The position numbers were made by a program, and so were the translations under genes. Under the pieces are notes generated by a model. It saw only the letters and a list, made by a program, of their open reading frames with translations, made no database searches and was not told the DNA's origin. Below, piece by piece: positions 6,656 through 15,878 of a stretch of DNA of 40,105 bases; positions within the stretch are counted from its first letter, which is position 1, and every line of letters begins with the position of its first letter. This DNA is from Spirochaetota bacterium (lineage in GTDB: Bacteria > Spirochaetota > Leptospiria > Turneriellales > Turneriellaceae): positions 1 to 40,105 of the forward strand of contig CAUJII010000172.1 of NCBI GenBank assembly GCA_963205035.1, written 5' to 3'.

Positions 6656-8419
6656 ATGGAGTATGTTTTGAAACCAACTGCTTTTCTTATGCGTTTAATC
6701 TCTTGCGTGGCTCTTGCCTTGGGCCTCATCGTGTTGCCTCTACACGCGGCACCCAAGGTTGACGGCATGTCGGTTCCCACACTTTCTGCGGCGTCTGCGC
6801 TCAACACTCCTTTAGGCGTGCGCTCCTATGGCATGGGTATGGCACAAACTGGTAACGCGAACGATCTTTCCGCTCTTTACTATAACCCCGCAGCGCTTGC
6901 CGATATGAACTACGTTGAGTATGCACTGTCTTACCATAGTTCTGCAAACGACGTGTCGGGAAATAGCTTTCTCATGTCGATTCCGTTACCCTATGGCAAC
7001 ATGGGTCTAAGCGGCGCTTTCAATTATGTGCAGAACAATGAGTACGTCCAAAACGGAGTAAATATAGTTCCCGACCGGAATAAATACTCCTACATTGCCG
7101 GCCTTTCTTACGGTGCACCGATCTTGCCACGGCTCTTAACAGGCGGCATGACAGTCAAATGGTTTGGCGCAAATTTTCTGGCATCGCCAGCAGTGACTTC
7201 CTATGAGCAGCAGCAAAAAGGACTTTTTATCGATTTAGCGCTCCGAAGTCTTTTTGATCCGGGGCTCTATTATGAATGGCTACACTGGTTACCGCGTTTT
7301 TCTGCGGGAGTTGCCGCGCGTAACCTGCACCCGCTGATGAAAATTCCTAACGAGGTGACGAGTGGGCAGAACCGCGAAGAATACAACGCTGGGTTTAGCA
7401 TGCACTTCCCTTACAAATTCATGCTGAACCTCGACTTGGTCAACAGCTTGAATTTGCCGACAATGTACCGCTTGGGGTTTGAATACTGGCCGGTGCACTT
7501 CTTAGCTTTGCGCGGTGGTATGACTTCTTCTAATTCCGGGTCTCGGTTCCAGTCGGTGCACTGGGGCATTGGCATAGGTGAAACAATCCAGAATTCCAAG
7601 CTTTCTTTTGAATACTCCGGTGCGAAAGAATATCTTGGAGGTTTCGGAGCGAATTTTGAGCGAGTCAACGAAACCTACCACCGCTTTGCATTCCACCAGT
7701 CGTTTGAGAGCATCGAAGTCGATAGCAAGGGACGCGTTCGGCCGATACGCTACACCGAACGCTACACACACCGCTACCGTTTTGCGAGTGAGCTCGCTCC
7801 GCGTGAAATTATTGCGGACTCAGTGACGAGCTTGAATGCAGAAGAGGCAAGCTATAATGCGGCGTTGAATGCGGTGGGCAACCAAACGGCATTAGACGTT
7901 CAAGAGCCGACTGAAGAACCTGCAGTACCGCCCGGCAAGAAACCACTCAAGACGCCTGCGCAAATTTTGCAACAGCAGCAACACATTGTGGGTAAACATA
8001 TTGTGGCGGTATATCCCGTGAGCGTCGAGCTCATTGCGGGCAGCCAGAAGAACTTTTCTCTCAAAGAAAAAATCCGTGGTAGTTATTTAGTTGAAGTAAA
8101 TCGCGGAGGTGCAGGACGCCTCATCAATTCAGCGAAGTTGACCGCGGCACCCTCTCAGGGTGAGAAAGAACTCGAAAGCGCGTATCTCAAAAGGCTTCAG
8201 AAGAGCTTGGGTGCCGATTTGATTGTGTTTACCAAACTCTATGTCGACGGCAACACGGGAGAGCTCCGCCTTGTGACGCTCTATTATCTGAAGAACGACA
8301 ACCAGATATCTGCACAGACCACGGTAAAGGGAAGCGATGCAAGAGAGGCCGAGTTCATGCAAAAAGTGACGGCAAAATTTGTGAGCGACCACAAAGCCTT
8401 GTTAGGGGAGCTTAAATAA
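6656..8419 (+). CDS. UPF0164/PorV-like outer-membrane beta-barrel with an additional C-terminal domain
   Basis: Signal-peptide-like N-terminus, then LNTPLGVRSYGMGMAQTGNANDLSALYYNPAALADMNYVEYALSYHSS (conserved N-terminus of this barrel family). Start chosen at ATG 6656 (AGGTT upstream); 6689 also possible. Confidence 0.75.
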   Translation: MEYVLKPTAFLMRLISCVALALGLIVLPLHAAPKVDGMSVPTLSAASALNTPLGVRSYGMGMAQTGNANDLSALYYNPAALADMNYVEYALSYHSSANDVSGNSFLMSIPLPYGNMGLSGAFNYVQNNEYVQNGVNIVPDRNKYSYIAGLSYGAPILPRLLTGGMTVKWFGANFLASPAVTSYEQQQKGLFIDLALRSLFDPGLYYEWLHWLPRFSAGVAARNLHPLMKIPNEVTSGQNREEYNAGFSMHFPYKFMLNLDLVNSLNLPTMYRLGFEYWPVHFLALRGGMTSSNSGSRFQSVHWGIGIGETIQNSKLSFEYSGAKEYLGGFGANFERVNETYHRFAFHQSFESIEVDSKGRVRPIRYTERYTHRYRFASELAPREIIADSVTSLNAEEASYNAALNAVGNQTALDVQEPTEEPAVPPGKKPLKTPAQILQQQQHIVGKHIVAVYPVSVELIAGSQKNFSLKEKIRGSYLVEVNRGGAGRLINSAKLTAAPSQGEKELESAYLKRLQKSLGADLIVFTKLYVDGNTGELRLVTLYYLKNDNQISAQTTVKGSDAREAEFMQKVTAKFVSDHKALLGELK

Positions 8420-8420
8420 A

Positions 8421-8927
8421 ATGGTCAAAAAAATTGCAAAATATGGAATTGTGCTCGTTCTTTCGTTGACGACGGTCTCTCTTTCTGCTGTCGAATTCGG
8501 TGGTGGCAAGATCGAGTATATGAATTCAAAGAACACCAGCTTTGCAGGTTTCGGACTTTTTACGTCGAACAAGCGCTTCGATGCAGAGGTCGAAGGTTTC
8601 TTCGCTCCTCGGCTTCTCGGAGAAGACGAACAATCGGCGACAACCTTGGGCGAAGATTACCGCGTCTTCTTTTTTGCCTTTTCGGCATACTTTCACTTCT
8701 TGCGCACCGACAAGATGAGTCTCTTTGCGGGCGGGGGAATCATGCCGTGGCTACCTCGCACCTATGCGTACCACCTTGCGGCGGGCATGGATTTTTTCAT
8801 CGGTGAAAATTGGCGGCTCTTTTATATGTTTCGTTATATGGACAATAACGCTGCGGAATACCGCTATCCAACGGGGATGTCGGTGAGCTTCGGAGTCAAA
8901 TATGCATTTCGGTTGTTGAATATATGA
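8421..8927 (+). CDS. Small outer-membrane beta-barrel-like protein
   Basis: Signal peptide followed by alternating aromatic strands ending in SFGVKYAFRLLNI. Confidence 0.6.
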   Translation: MVKKIAKYGIVLVLSLTTVSLSAVEFGGGKIEYMNSKNTSFAGFGLFTSNKRFDAEVEGFFAPRLLGEDEQSATTLGEDYRVFFFAFSAYFHFLRTDKMSLFAGGGIMPWLPRTYAYHLAAGMDFFIGENWRLFYMFRYMDNNAAEYRYPTGMSVSFGVKYAFRLLNI

Positions 8928-9523
8928 AAAAAATCAGCACATACATCCTTATTCTGGCGGTCGTCCTTTTGGCGGCGAATTGCCGGTCGCGTGGCCCCCT
9001 CGTTCAAAATCCGCGCGCAGGTACACCCGCAACCGAGTTCCACCACGAGAGCGCAAAATGGATCCCATGGTTTTACGCGAATAAGTCCTCTCGCGGCTTA
9101 GACCGCACGGACGACGCGTCTTTCTTAAATCAAGTGGGCGGCGGCGTGGGACTTCTCATGAATTCGGCACTCGATAAGCAATGGGATGGCCATAAGTTTT
9201 TCTATTATTATCTCGATTTGGATTACTCTCCCCAATATAATCCCGGCAAGACATACCCCGGCGACAAGGAGTGGATTCTTTCCAGCTACCCCGGTATCAT
9301 GTTTCGAACCTATACGCCCTTCTTCATGAAGATGCACTTAGGCATGGGGGCGAATTTACGTTTTGGCCAACACTACTACGACCGTTGGGGCATCTATGGC
9401 ATGATGGGGTTAGAGCTCTGGGGTTTAACCTCGAGCGTGATTTTTATAGGGCATCCTGGCCAAGCGAACTGGGAAACGGAATATAGGGCGGGGTATATGT
9501 GGACACCTGTGGAGTGGAGATAA
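8924..9523 (+). CDS. Putative lipoprotein, barrel-like
   Basis: Lipobox VLLAANC after a hydrophobic N-terminus; many aromatic beta-strand-like segments; 4-nt overlap with the upstream ORF. Confidence 0.6.
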   Translation: MKKISTYILILAVVLLAANCRSRGPLVQNPRAGTPATEFHHESAKWIPWFYANKSSRGLDRTDDASFLNQVGGGVGLLMNSALDKQWDGHKFFYYYLDLDYSPQYNPGKTYPGDKEWILSSYPGIMFRTYTPFFMKMHLGMGANLRFGQHYYDRWGIYGMMGLELWGLTSSVIFIGHPGQANWETEYRAGYMWTPVEWR

Positions 9524-9524
9524 C

Positions 9525-10292
9525 ATGAAGAATTTTTTTATTCCAACTTGTATATTGATGGCGCTGTTGAATGCTTCCATCGGTGCAGGCGAATATACCA
9601 ATAGCTTCAAGTTGCGCATCGACGAAGGCGATGCGGCGGGCGAGAGTTTCAAGAACGACCCAGTCGAGGCGTTCAACAATGCAGTCGAAGCCGCGATGAA
9701 AACCGGGCAAAGTTTAGGTGAGAGCGAACTCGTGAGCCGCAGCCAAACCAAAGACTTTGTTTTGCAAAGCAACTGGGTGAGAAAAGACGCCCACTTGCAA
9801 GTCACCGATTTGCAGGTGAAGAAATACCGCTTTTCACGTCCACCGGGCGAGCCGCTGCGTGTGAACATGGTCGTCGATATTCAGGCGGACTACGTCGACG
9901 TTCCAAAATTCATGGAAGATTATGAGAAAACGGTGACGGGTGCGGCGTACCGCTCGATGGCGGTGCCGGGTTGGGGCCAGCTCTACAACAGGCAATACAC
10001 GACGAGTATTCTCTACGGTGCGGCCTTCTGGACTTTCTATGTCATGTTTATTCAAGCTGCGAAATCGGCGGTGACGAGCGACGATCTGAGCACAGCGACA
10101 TTAAATTTTCAATTACCGGCGCTTATCTTGTGGAGCTTCAACGTTTCCGAGGCGGTGACCTCGCGCATTATGGGTCGCCAGGGGTTAGAAAACTTACGGC
10201 AGGCATACAGGCTGGACGCTAAATACTCTTACGAACCTCTCACCGAGCGGGGGTGGAAGTTTGACTTCATTTTGTTCGATTTTACTTTCTGA
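9525..10292 (+). CDS. DUF5683-like membrane protein (GWGQLYN motif), paralog A
   Basis: Signal peptide; AAYRSMAVPGWGQLYNRQYTTSILYGAAFWTFYVMFI. Confidence 0.6.
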   Translation: MKNFFIPTCILMALLNASIGAGEYTNSFKLRIDEGDAAGESFKNDPVEAFNNAVEAAMKTGQSLGESELVSRSQTKDFVLQSNWVRKDAHLQVTDLQVKKYRFSRPPGEPLRVNMVVDIQADYVDVPKFMEDYEKTVTGAAYRSMAVPGWGQLYNRQYTTSILYGAAFWTFYVMFIQAAKSAVTSDDLSTATLNFQLPALILWSFNVSEAVTSRIMGRQGLENLRQAYRLDAKYSYEPLTERGWKFDFILFDFTF

Positions 10293-10299
10293 GGCAGCT

Positions 10300-11178
10300 A
10301 TGGAAATAACACAAAAAAATAGACTTAGCTCCGCTCTCTTGACAGCCGCTCTAATCTTCAGTTCAGGTGGGCTTTATTCTGCGCCTACAAAAGGTGATTT
10401 AGGTCTGGATAAAGAATTTTATTCGACGCAAAAAGAAGTGCGCGTGCGCGACGCGATCGGTAAGGGACGCTCGAAAGAAATCGCCATCCAGAATGCACGC
10501 ATCGACGCACACCGCAAAGCGCTCGAGCGTTCGGTTTCGAGTTTTCGTCACATGATGGTCGAGACGAAAGACTTTGTCGTCACCAATGAACAGCTCATCG
10601 CCGATGTGAATGCAAAGGTCATCGACGAAGCGCGGTGCAGCGAGCCAAAGTGGGATCACAACGGCATGGATTTCTCGCCTTTCTTCGTGGCAATTATGGA
10701 CTGCCGCGTTACTGTGAGCTTTTTTGACCTCGATTATTTCACTACCGAGATCATGAAGACTGCCGAAGGAGCTTGCATCCGTTCGATTGTACTTTCTGGC
10801 TGGGGCCAGCTCTACAATAAGAACTACATCTCGAGTGCGGCGTTGGCGCTCGTGACTTATGGATCTATCGGTTATGGATATTCTCGGGAAACGAAAGTCT
10901 CTTCTGCACGCGATGCTTACAAAAGTGCGACAAATCCCACCGATGCGGAGCAAAAATACAAAGAGATGCGAAACCACCAAGAGGTTGCGCGCACAATGTA
11001 TGTGATTGGTGCTCTGACGTGGGCCTACTCGGTCTGGGAAGCTTTCGAGGACCGCGAACGTGCAGACGACGTTCTCTATCAAGTCCACCAAAAATACTTT
11101 GCAGGGAAGCTGAACTACAAGCCTGAAATTTCATTCTTTCAACGCTTTATGATGCAAAATACGAGGCCAAAATGGTAA
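10300..11178 (+). CDS. DUF5683-like membrane protein (GWGQLYN motif), paralog B
   Basis: CIRSIVLSGWGQLYNKNYISSAALALVTYGSIGYGY; N-terminal KEIAIQNARIDAHRKALERSV resembles LPP20/FlgT-type N-terminal domains. ATG at 10300 preceded by GAGG. Confidence 0.6.
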   Translation: MEITQKNRLSSALLTAALIFSSGGLYSAPTKGDLGLDKEFYSTQKEVRVRDAIGKGRSKEIAIQNARIDAHRKALERSVSSFRHMMVETKDFVVTNEQLIADVNAKVIDEARCSEPKWDHNGMDFSPFFVAIMDCRVTVSFFDLDYFTTEIMKTAEGACIRSIVLSGWGQLYNKNYISSAALALVTYGSIGYGYSRETKVSSARDAYKSATNPTDAEQKYKEMRNHQEVARTMYVIGALTWAYSVWEAFEDRERADDVLYQVHQKYFAGKLNYKPEISFFQRFMMQNTRPKW

Positions 11179-11654
11179 AACGGAGCGTACTTATTTCCAC
11201 TTTATTGCTGCTTTTCTTGGGGCGCTGCGCGATGACTGAGATGCCTATGCCGCATGATAATCCGCTCGATAGAATTTATGACAGCGGCGATTATCGCATG
11301 GTTCTTACAGGTACGATCGTGTCCTTAACCGAGAGCCAACTCAACTGGAGTGGTATCTTTCGAGTAGAGAAGGGCGAGGTCGACGTCCGAGACGTACAAA
11401 TGAATGGTAGCGCAGTTATTTATCGGAGTGCTGCGGAACCATCAGCGGCTGATCTCGATGCAGTCAAAAAAGCGCAGTCTCTTTCTGGCGCTTTCTCGGC
11501 TGTCGGCGGTTGCAGCGTTGGTCCCAAGGACGAAAGTTATGCAGGAGCGTGCGCTGTGACCAGTACCCCCAAAGGCTATTTTATCCTAAAATTTCCTTAT
11601 CGGGATAGTAGTAAATCGGGCACGCTCTACTCCAACTTTGTGGAGATACAATGA
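11172..11654 (+). CDS. Putative lipoprotein
   Basis: LLLLFLGRC lipobox; overlaps both neighbouring ORFs. Confidence 0.6.
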   Translation: MVKRSVLISTLLLLFLGRCAMTEMPMPHDNPLDRIYDSGDYRMVLTGTIVSLTESQLNWSGIFRVEKGEVDVRDVQMNGSAVIYRSAAEPSAADLDAVKKAQSLSGAFSAVGGCSVGPKDESYAGACAVTSTPKGYFILKFPYRDSSKSGTLYSNFVEIQ

Positions 11655-12901
11655 AAGCCATTTATTTACCCTTAGCCTTTTTCATCAGTCTTTTTATGGT
11701 GACAGGGGTGTCTTCCCAAAGAAGGAAAGCTCCACCGAAGCGTGCGGCAAAACCAGCCGCGCAGAAAGTGCCGCCGAAAGTGACCCCCAAGCCTCAAGAG
11801 ACGAAGCTGGGTAAAGAAGAGCGCGAACTTGCAGCGCCGCCGAAACCGACTTCTGTCAAGCTACCCGATGCCGAAAGACAACACGAGGACATGAGCAAGA
11901 ACCCGTTGCGCGGGACTTTCGACATGACGTTTTCTTACGGCTACTATAACTTCCTCACGCGGACCGAGAACAAGAGCGCGAACGCTTCAAGAGAGCTTTC
12001 TCTGCCATGGGATGGCACGGGACTTTTTGGAATGGATTTGGCGTTTAGGCTGGGGCACGATAAGGAAGACGAGTACGACAGCGGCAGCGGTTTCCATTAC
12101 TATCGCTCGAACCGTGGTATTTTCACCGATTTTGAATTAGGCTTCAAAACGCAGGCCGTCGACCCCGTGCGCTCGCGATTTAACTTGAAGACGAATGTGA
12201 ATGGAGTTTCGAGCGATATTCCAGTCGCGTTAGGCAGCAATGGCGGCACGGACTTAGCTCCCGTTTTGGTAGGCGACGAGAACTTGACGCAAGCGGGAAT
12301 TTCGAGTGCGTTACGCCAAAAGGTGGGAGGCTCTGCGTTTGAAGGCACGATGGTTTATGCGAATACATACTATCACCTCACACCGCTCAACATGCTCATG
12401 AACTGGGGGCATGCATTCCGGTGGTTTGACGCATCGCTCGGGCCGAGTTTGCGCGTGTGGTACTACCGCGATTATTCCGATCCCGTGCGAATTACGAGCA
12501 AGAATGACGACTGGACGCGGGCGACTTTCATGATTGTCTACCGCCAGTATATCCAGTTCCATCCGATGGTGCGCTTGAGCACGCGCTTCTATTTTCCGGC
12601 GCTCAGTTATTTTGGTGAGTTAGCGCGCTCGTCGAATTTCAACGAGAAAGAGTACATTCTGAACACCTCGCTTGACTTCTATCTTTTCCGTGCGTCGAGT
12701 GTCGGTCTCATTGCAAGTTTTGGCTATGAAGGACACTGGTGGTATGCGAACCCTTATAGCTCCGATCGTTTCGTCAAGACCGGCTTCAAAGAAGATGCAG
12801 GTGCAACCGACGCAAATTATGCGGGGTATGAGCAGACATCGAGATCTTCATACGAAGGTTTTTTTGCGCTGACGTTACAATTCCATTTCGGCGGCAAGTA
12901 G
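11651..12901 (+). CDS. Putative outer-membrane beta-barrel with Pro/Lys-rich N-terminal linker
   Basis: Signal peptide, KAPPKRAAKPAAQKVPPKVTPKP linker, then aromatic beta-strand pattern ending FALTLQFHFGGK. Confidence 0.6.
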   Translation: MKAIYLPLAFFISLFMVTGVSSQRRKAPPKRAAKPAAQKVPPKVTPKPQETKLGKEERELAAPPKPTSVKLPDAERQHEDMSKNPLRGTFDMTFSYGYYNFLTRTENKSANASRELSLPWDGTGLFGMDLAFRLGHDKEDEYDSGSGFHYYRSNRGIFTDFELGFKTQAVDPVRSRFNLKTNVNGVSSDIPVALGSNGGTDLAPVLVGDENLTQAGISSALRQKVGGSAFEGTMVYANTYYHLTPLNMLMNWGHAFRWFDASLGPSLRVWYYRDYSDPVRITSKNDDWTRATFMIVYRQYIQFHPMVRLSTRFYFPALSYFGELARSSNFNEKEYILNTSLDFYLFRASSVGLIASFGYEGHWWYANPYSSDRFVKTGFKEDAGATDANYAGYEQTSRSSYEGFFALTLQFHFGGK

Positions 12902-12906
12902 GCGCA

Positions 12907-13575
12907 TTATGGGCGTCGCGATAGATACGCATCGTAAAGAAAAAGAAAATTACGCGGGTGGTTTGAAACTTTCAGTTCAATTGAAACCCAACCTTCTGCA
13001 TCGCGAATGTGCGGAATATCAATTTTGACGGGTGACGCCGCAAGAGACTTTCCGCCTTGTCGAATCGTTTCATAGAATTCGCCGTCAATCCACACTTCGC
13101 ATTCTAAGAGATTGTTATAGGGTAGAGTTTTTTGGTTCTCGTGCCGGTTTCTGAGAGCCGCGATATCGAGATTGAGAGTCCACCCGTTTGCAAATGCGCT
13201 CCCTTTTTCGGTTATCGGACGGCGCAGCTTAAACGTAATCCCCGGAGAACTCAAAACAGCGGCGCGGTGGTAGAGAAGCCCCGCTCCGGGAGAATCTGAA
13301 GAGACTGCCAACCCCTGCGCACTCACCCAACGGGCCAGTTTTTCCTCCGACCAAATTTCATACGAACCACTCATTCGAGTCTTGTAATTCTCGCTCCACG
13401 GGGGGAACGCCAATGTTTCTGCGGGTATTGGGTTGAGAGAGGGATCCTGTGAAAGTGTTTGGGAATAGCTCATGTTAGACCTTTCGCTGGCAGTTGGCGT
13501 ATTCTCTTGAGTAAAAAGAGGCTGTGCTGCGAGAGAGAATAAGAGAAAGCCTATGCCACGGGAGAAATTCCGCAT
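12907..13575 (-). CDS. Hypothetical secreted protein
   Basis: Signal-peptide-like N-terminus MRNFSRGIGFLLFSLAAQPLFTQ; no recognised domain. Confidence 0.6.
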   Translation of the reverse strand: MRNFSRGIGFLLFSLAAQPLFTQENTPTASERSNMSYSQTLSQDPSLNPIPAETLAFPPWSENYKTRMSGSYEIWSEEKLARWVSAQGLAVSSDSPGAGLLYHRAAVLSSPGITFKLRRPITEKGSAFANGWTLNLDIAALRNRHENQKTLPYNNLLECEVWIDGEFYETIRQGGKSLAASPVKIDIPHIRDAEGWVSIELKVSNHPRNFLFLYDAYLSRRP

Positions 13576-13593
13576 GGTTTATTATCGGCTAAT

Positions 13594-14697
13594 TTAGACG
13601 TTGAAGCGAAAGTAAACTACATCCCCGTCTTGCATTGTGTATTCTTTTCCTTCAAGCCGCATCTTACCCGCCTCTTGCGCCTTCTTCTGCGTGCCAAATT
13701 CTTTCACGGCAGTGAACGGAGTGACTTCTGCGCGTATAAAGCCTCTTTCAATATCGCTATGGATGGTCCCGGCGGCTTGCGGCGCGAGTGAGCCGCTGGT
13801 GATATTCCATGCGCGCACTTCTTGTTCCCCTGCGGTGAAAAAAGTGATGTAGCCCAAAAGTGTGTAAGCCTCGCGGATAACACGGTTGAGCCCCGGCTCT
13901 TTGAGACCTAAGTCGGCTAAGAATTCTTTTTCTTCGTCAGGGCTCAGTTGCCCTATTTCTGATTCTATTTTTCCAGAAAGCGCAATCGCCTGCGCACCTC
14001 GGTCTTTCGCGACTCGCTGTAGTTCCCGAAATTCTGGGGAATTTTCCGGTTGAGCTAAGAGGCTTTCATCGATATTACCGATAAAGAGCACAGGCTTGAG
14101 GCTTAAGAGCGCAAGGTCTTTAATCAGATTTTTTTCATCGGTGCTGAGATTCGCTTGGCTCGCAGGCTTTCCCTCTTTCAGCAGAGCAAAAACACGTTCG
14201 AGAACTTCGGATATTTCGAGAGCTTCTTTATCGCCACTTTTTTTCTTTTTATTCAAATTTTGTAAGCGTTTGTCGACTTGATCGAGGTCGGACAAGATGA
14301 GTTCGAGTTCGATAATCTCTACATCTTGCTGAGGAGACACTTTCCCAGAAACGTGCGTAACATTTTCGTCTTGAAAGCATCGAACGACGTGTAGAATGGC
14401 GTTCACCTTGCGGATGTGATCTAAGAATTTGTTTCCTAACCCCTCACCTTGCGACGCGCCTTTGACAAGACCTGCAATGTCGACGAACTCCACCGCAACG
14501 GGGACGCTACTTTTTGGTTTAACGATGTCGACCAAGAAATCAAAGCGTGGGTCAGGCACGGCAACGACGCCGACGTTGGGGTCGATTGTGCAAAAAGGAT
14601 AGTTTTGTGCTTCTGCGCTGTGCGATTTTGTGAGCGCATTAAAGATGGTGGATTTACCCACGTTGGGCAGTCCGACGATTCCGCATTGTAAAGGCAT
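13594..14697 (-). CDS. ychF: Redox-regulated ATPase/GTPase YchF (OLA1 family)
   Basis: [25 protein letters not shown]...[19 protein letters not shown]-terminal TGS-like [42 protein letters not shown]. Confidence 0.97.
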   Translation of the reverse strand: MPLQCGIVGLPNVGKSTIFNALTKSHSAEAQNYPFCTIDPNVGVVAVPDPRFDFLVDIVKPKSSVPVAVEFVDIAGLVKGASQGEGLGNKFLDHIRKVNAILHVVRCFQDENVTHVSGKVSPQQDVEIIELELILSDLDQVDKRLQNLNKKKKSGDKEALEISEVLERVFALLKEGKPASQANLSTDEKNLIKDLALLSLKPVLFIGNIDESLLAQPENSPEFRELQRVAKDRGAQAIALSGKIESEIGQLSPDEEKEFLADLGLKEPGLNRVIREAYTLLGYITFFTAGEQEVRAWNITSGSLAPQAAGTIHSDIERGFIRAEVTPFTAVKEFGTQKKAQEAGKMRLEGKEYTMQDGDVVYFRFNV

Positions 14698-14777
14698 CGG
14701 TCAGTGTCTTTTCGCGAGACATGCCCTCATCTGTATTTACGTTTGCGCTCTCATTCGACAATTAGCTTTGGTCTTCC

Positions 14778-15857
14778 GTGCGGATAGCGTTTTTCGTACC
14801 TCTTTTTTTCGCGTTAGTCGGCTGCGCGCGCTTTCGTACAAGCACAGTCAAACCCGAGAAAATTTTTTCCATAGCGATGGGCGAAGATAAGGCGGCCTTT
14901 CCGAAACAAAATGGCGTCTACCATGAAATCCCGAGCCGCGTGGGAATAATCCAAGATTGGATTGCGTTCTCAGAACCCTCGAAGCATACTGTAAAACTTT
15001 TTCGTGCCGGTAAGCAGGTGCTCGTGTTGCGTGGTGGTCAAGATGCGAAGACGGGGTCAAAAGGTCTCGAAGCGTTGACAATCCCAGGCCGCATCGTCAT
15101 GGGAGGCAACGACGATTTCTTTGTCGAGAATTACCTGCCGCCCGACGGCGAAAGCAAGAACCCTTCTGCACGCGGCCGTTACAAGATTTTGCAATTTGAC
15201 TTTAAGGGAAAACTCTTGCGCTCGATTGGACGCAAGGGGCTTCAAGAACTGGTTTTTGAAAACATACTTTGGTTCGATGTAGATACCAAAGGCAACCTCT
15301 GGGTGCTTTACCGTTATCTGGATGAACTCCACTTAGATAAGTACGAAGGCAGCCGCTTAGCTTTCGAGTATAGACAAACGGATTGCGAAGCCGTCACGTT
15401 AGACAAAAAACAAATTGAAAATCTTAAAGACCGCAACTCGCTTGTGCATTGCGAATATATGTACCCATTCTTTTCGGGGAACCGAATCATGCTCACATCG
15501 CGGATTGATCGCATTGATCCGGATTCTGCGAAGAAACAATTAACGCTCGCTTACAGAATTGTCAAAGTAAGAGACATCAAAGAAAACACGACGCAGACTG
15601 TTTTTCCGCGACTGAGCAGCATCGAAGAGCATCCGTATCTGCCTCTGGGAAAAGATAGCGTCGGAGTCTGGCAGAATCTGGAGCACGCACGAGTGCGGAT
15701 TGCGCGTTATTCAATAGAGGGTGATTTACGCAACTCGATTGTGATTGAACTGAGCGGCCGTCCGAATGAGTGGCGGCAAGTGTGGCAGGCGCTTTCGGGC
15801 GATATTTATGGAATCCGTGTATTTGCCGATCAACTGGAAGTTTATAGGTTTCAATAA
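14778..15857 (+). CDS. Lipoprotein, LIC_12708-like
   Basis: Lipobox FALVGC with GTG start at 14778; architecture resembles a leptospiral lipoprotein family (recalled, unverified). Confidence 0.6.
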   Translation: MRIAFFVPLFFALVGCARFRTSTVKPEKIFSIAMGEDKAAFPKQNGVYHEIPSRVGIIQDWIAFSEPSKHTVKLFRAGKQVLVLRGGQDAKTGSKGLEALTIPGRIVMGGNDDFFVENYLPPDGESKNPSARGRYKILQFDFKGKLLRSIGRKGLQELVFENILWFDVDTKGNLWVLYRYLDELHLDKYEGSRLAFEYRQTDCEAVTLDKKQIENLKDRNSLVHCEYMYPFFSGNRIMLTSRIDRIDPDSAKKQLTLAYRIVKVRDIKENTTQTVFPRLSSIEEHPYLPLGKDSVGVWQNLEHARVRIARYSIEGDLRNSIVIELSGRPNEWRQVWQALSGDIYGIRVFADQLEVYRFQ

Positions 15858-15878
15858 AAGTTTTTGATAGGAAGTTTA

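Noticed and set aside
10399-11091. 230-aa reverse ORF opposite the second GWGQLYN paralog
   Set aside because: Shadow ORF; the forward frame has signal sequence, motif and operon spacing.
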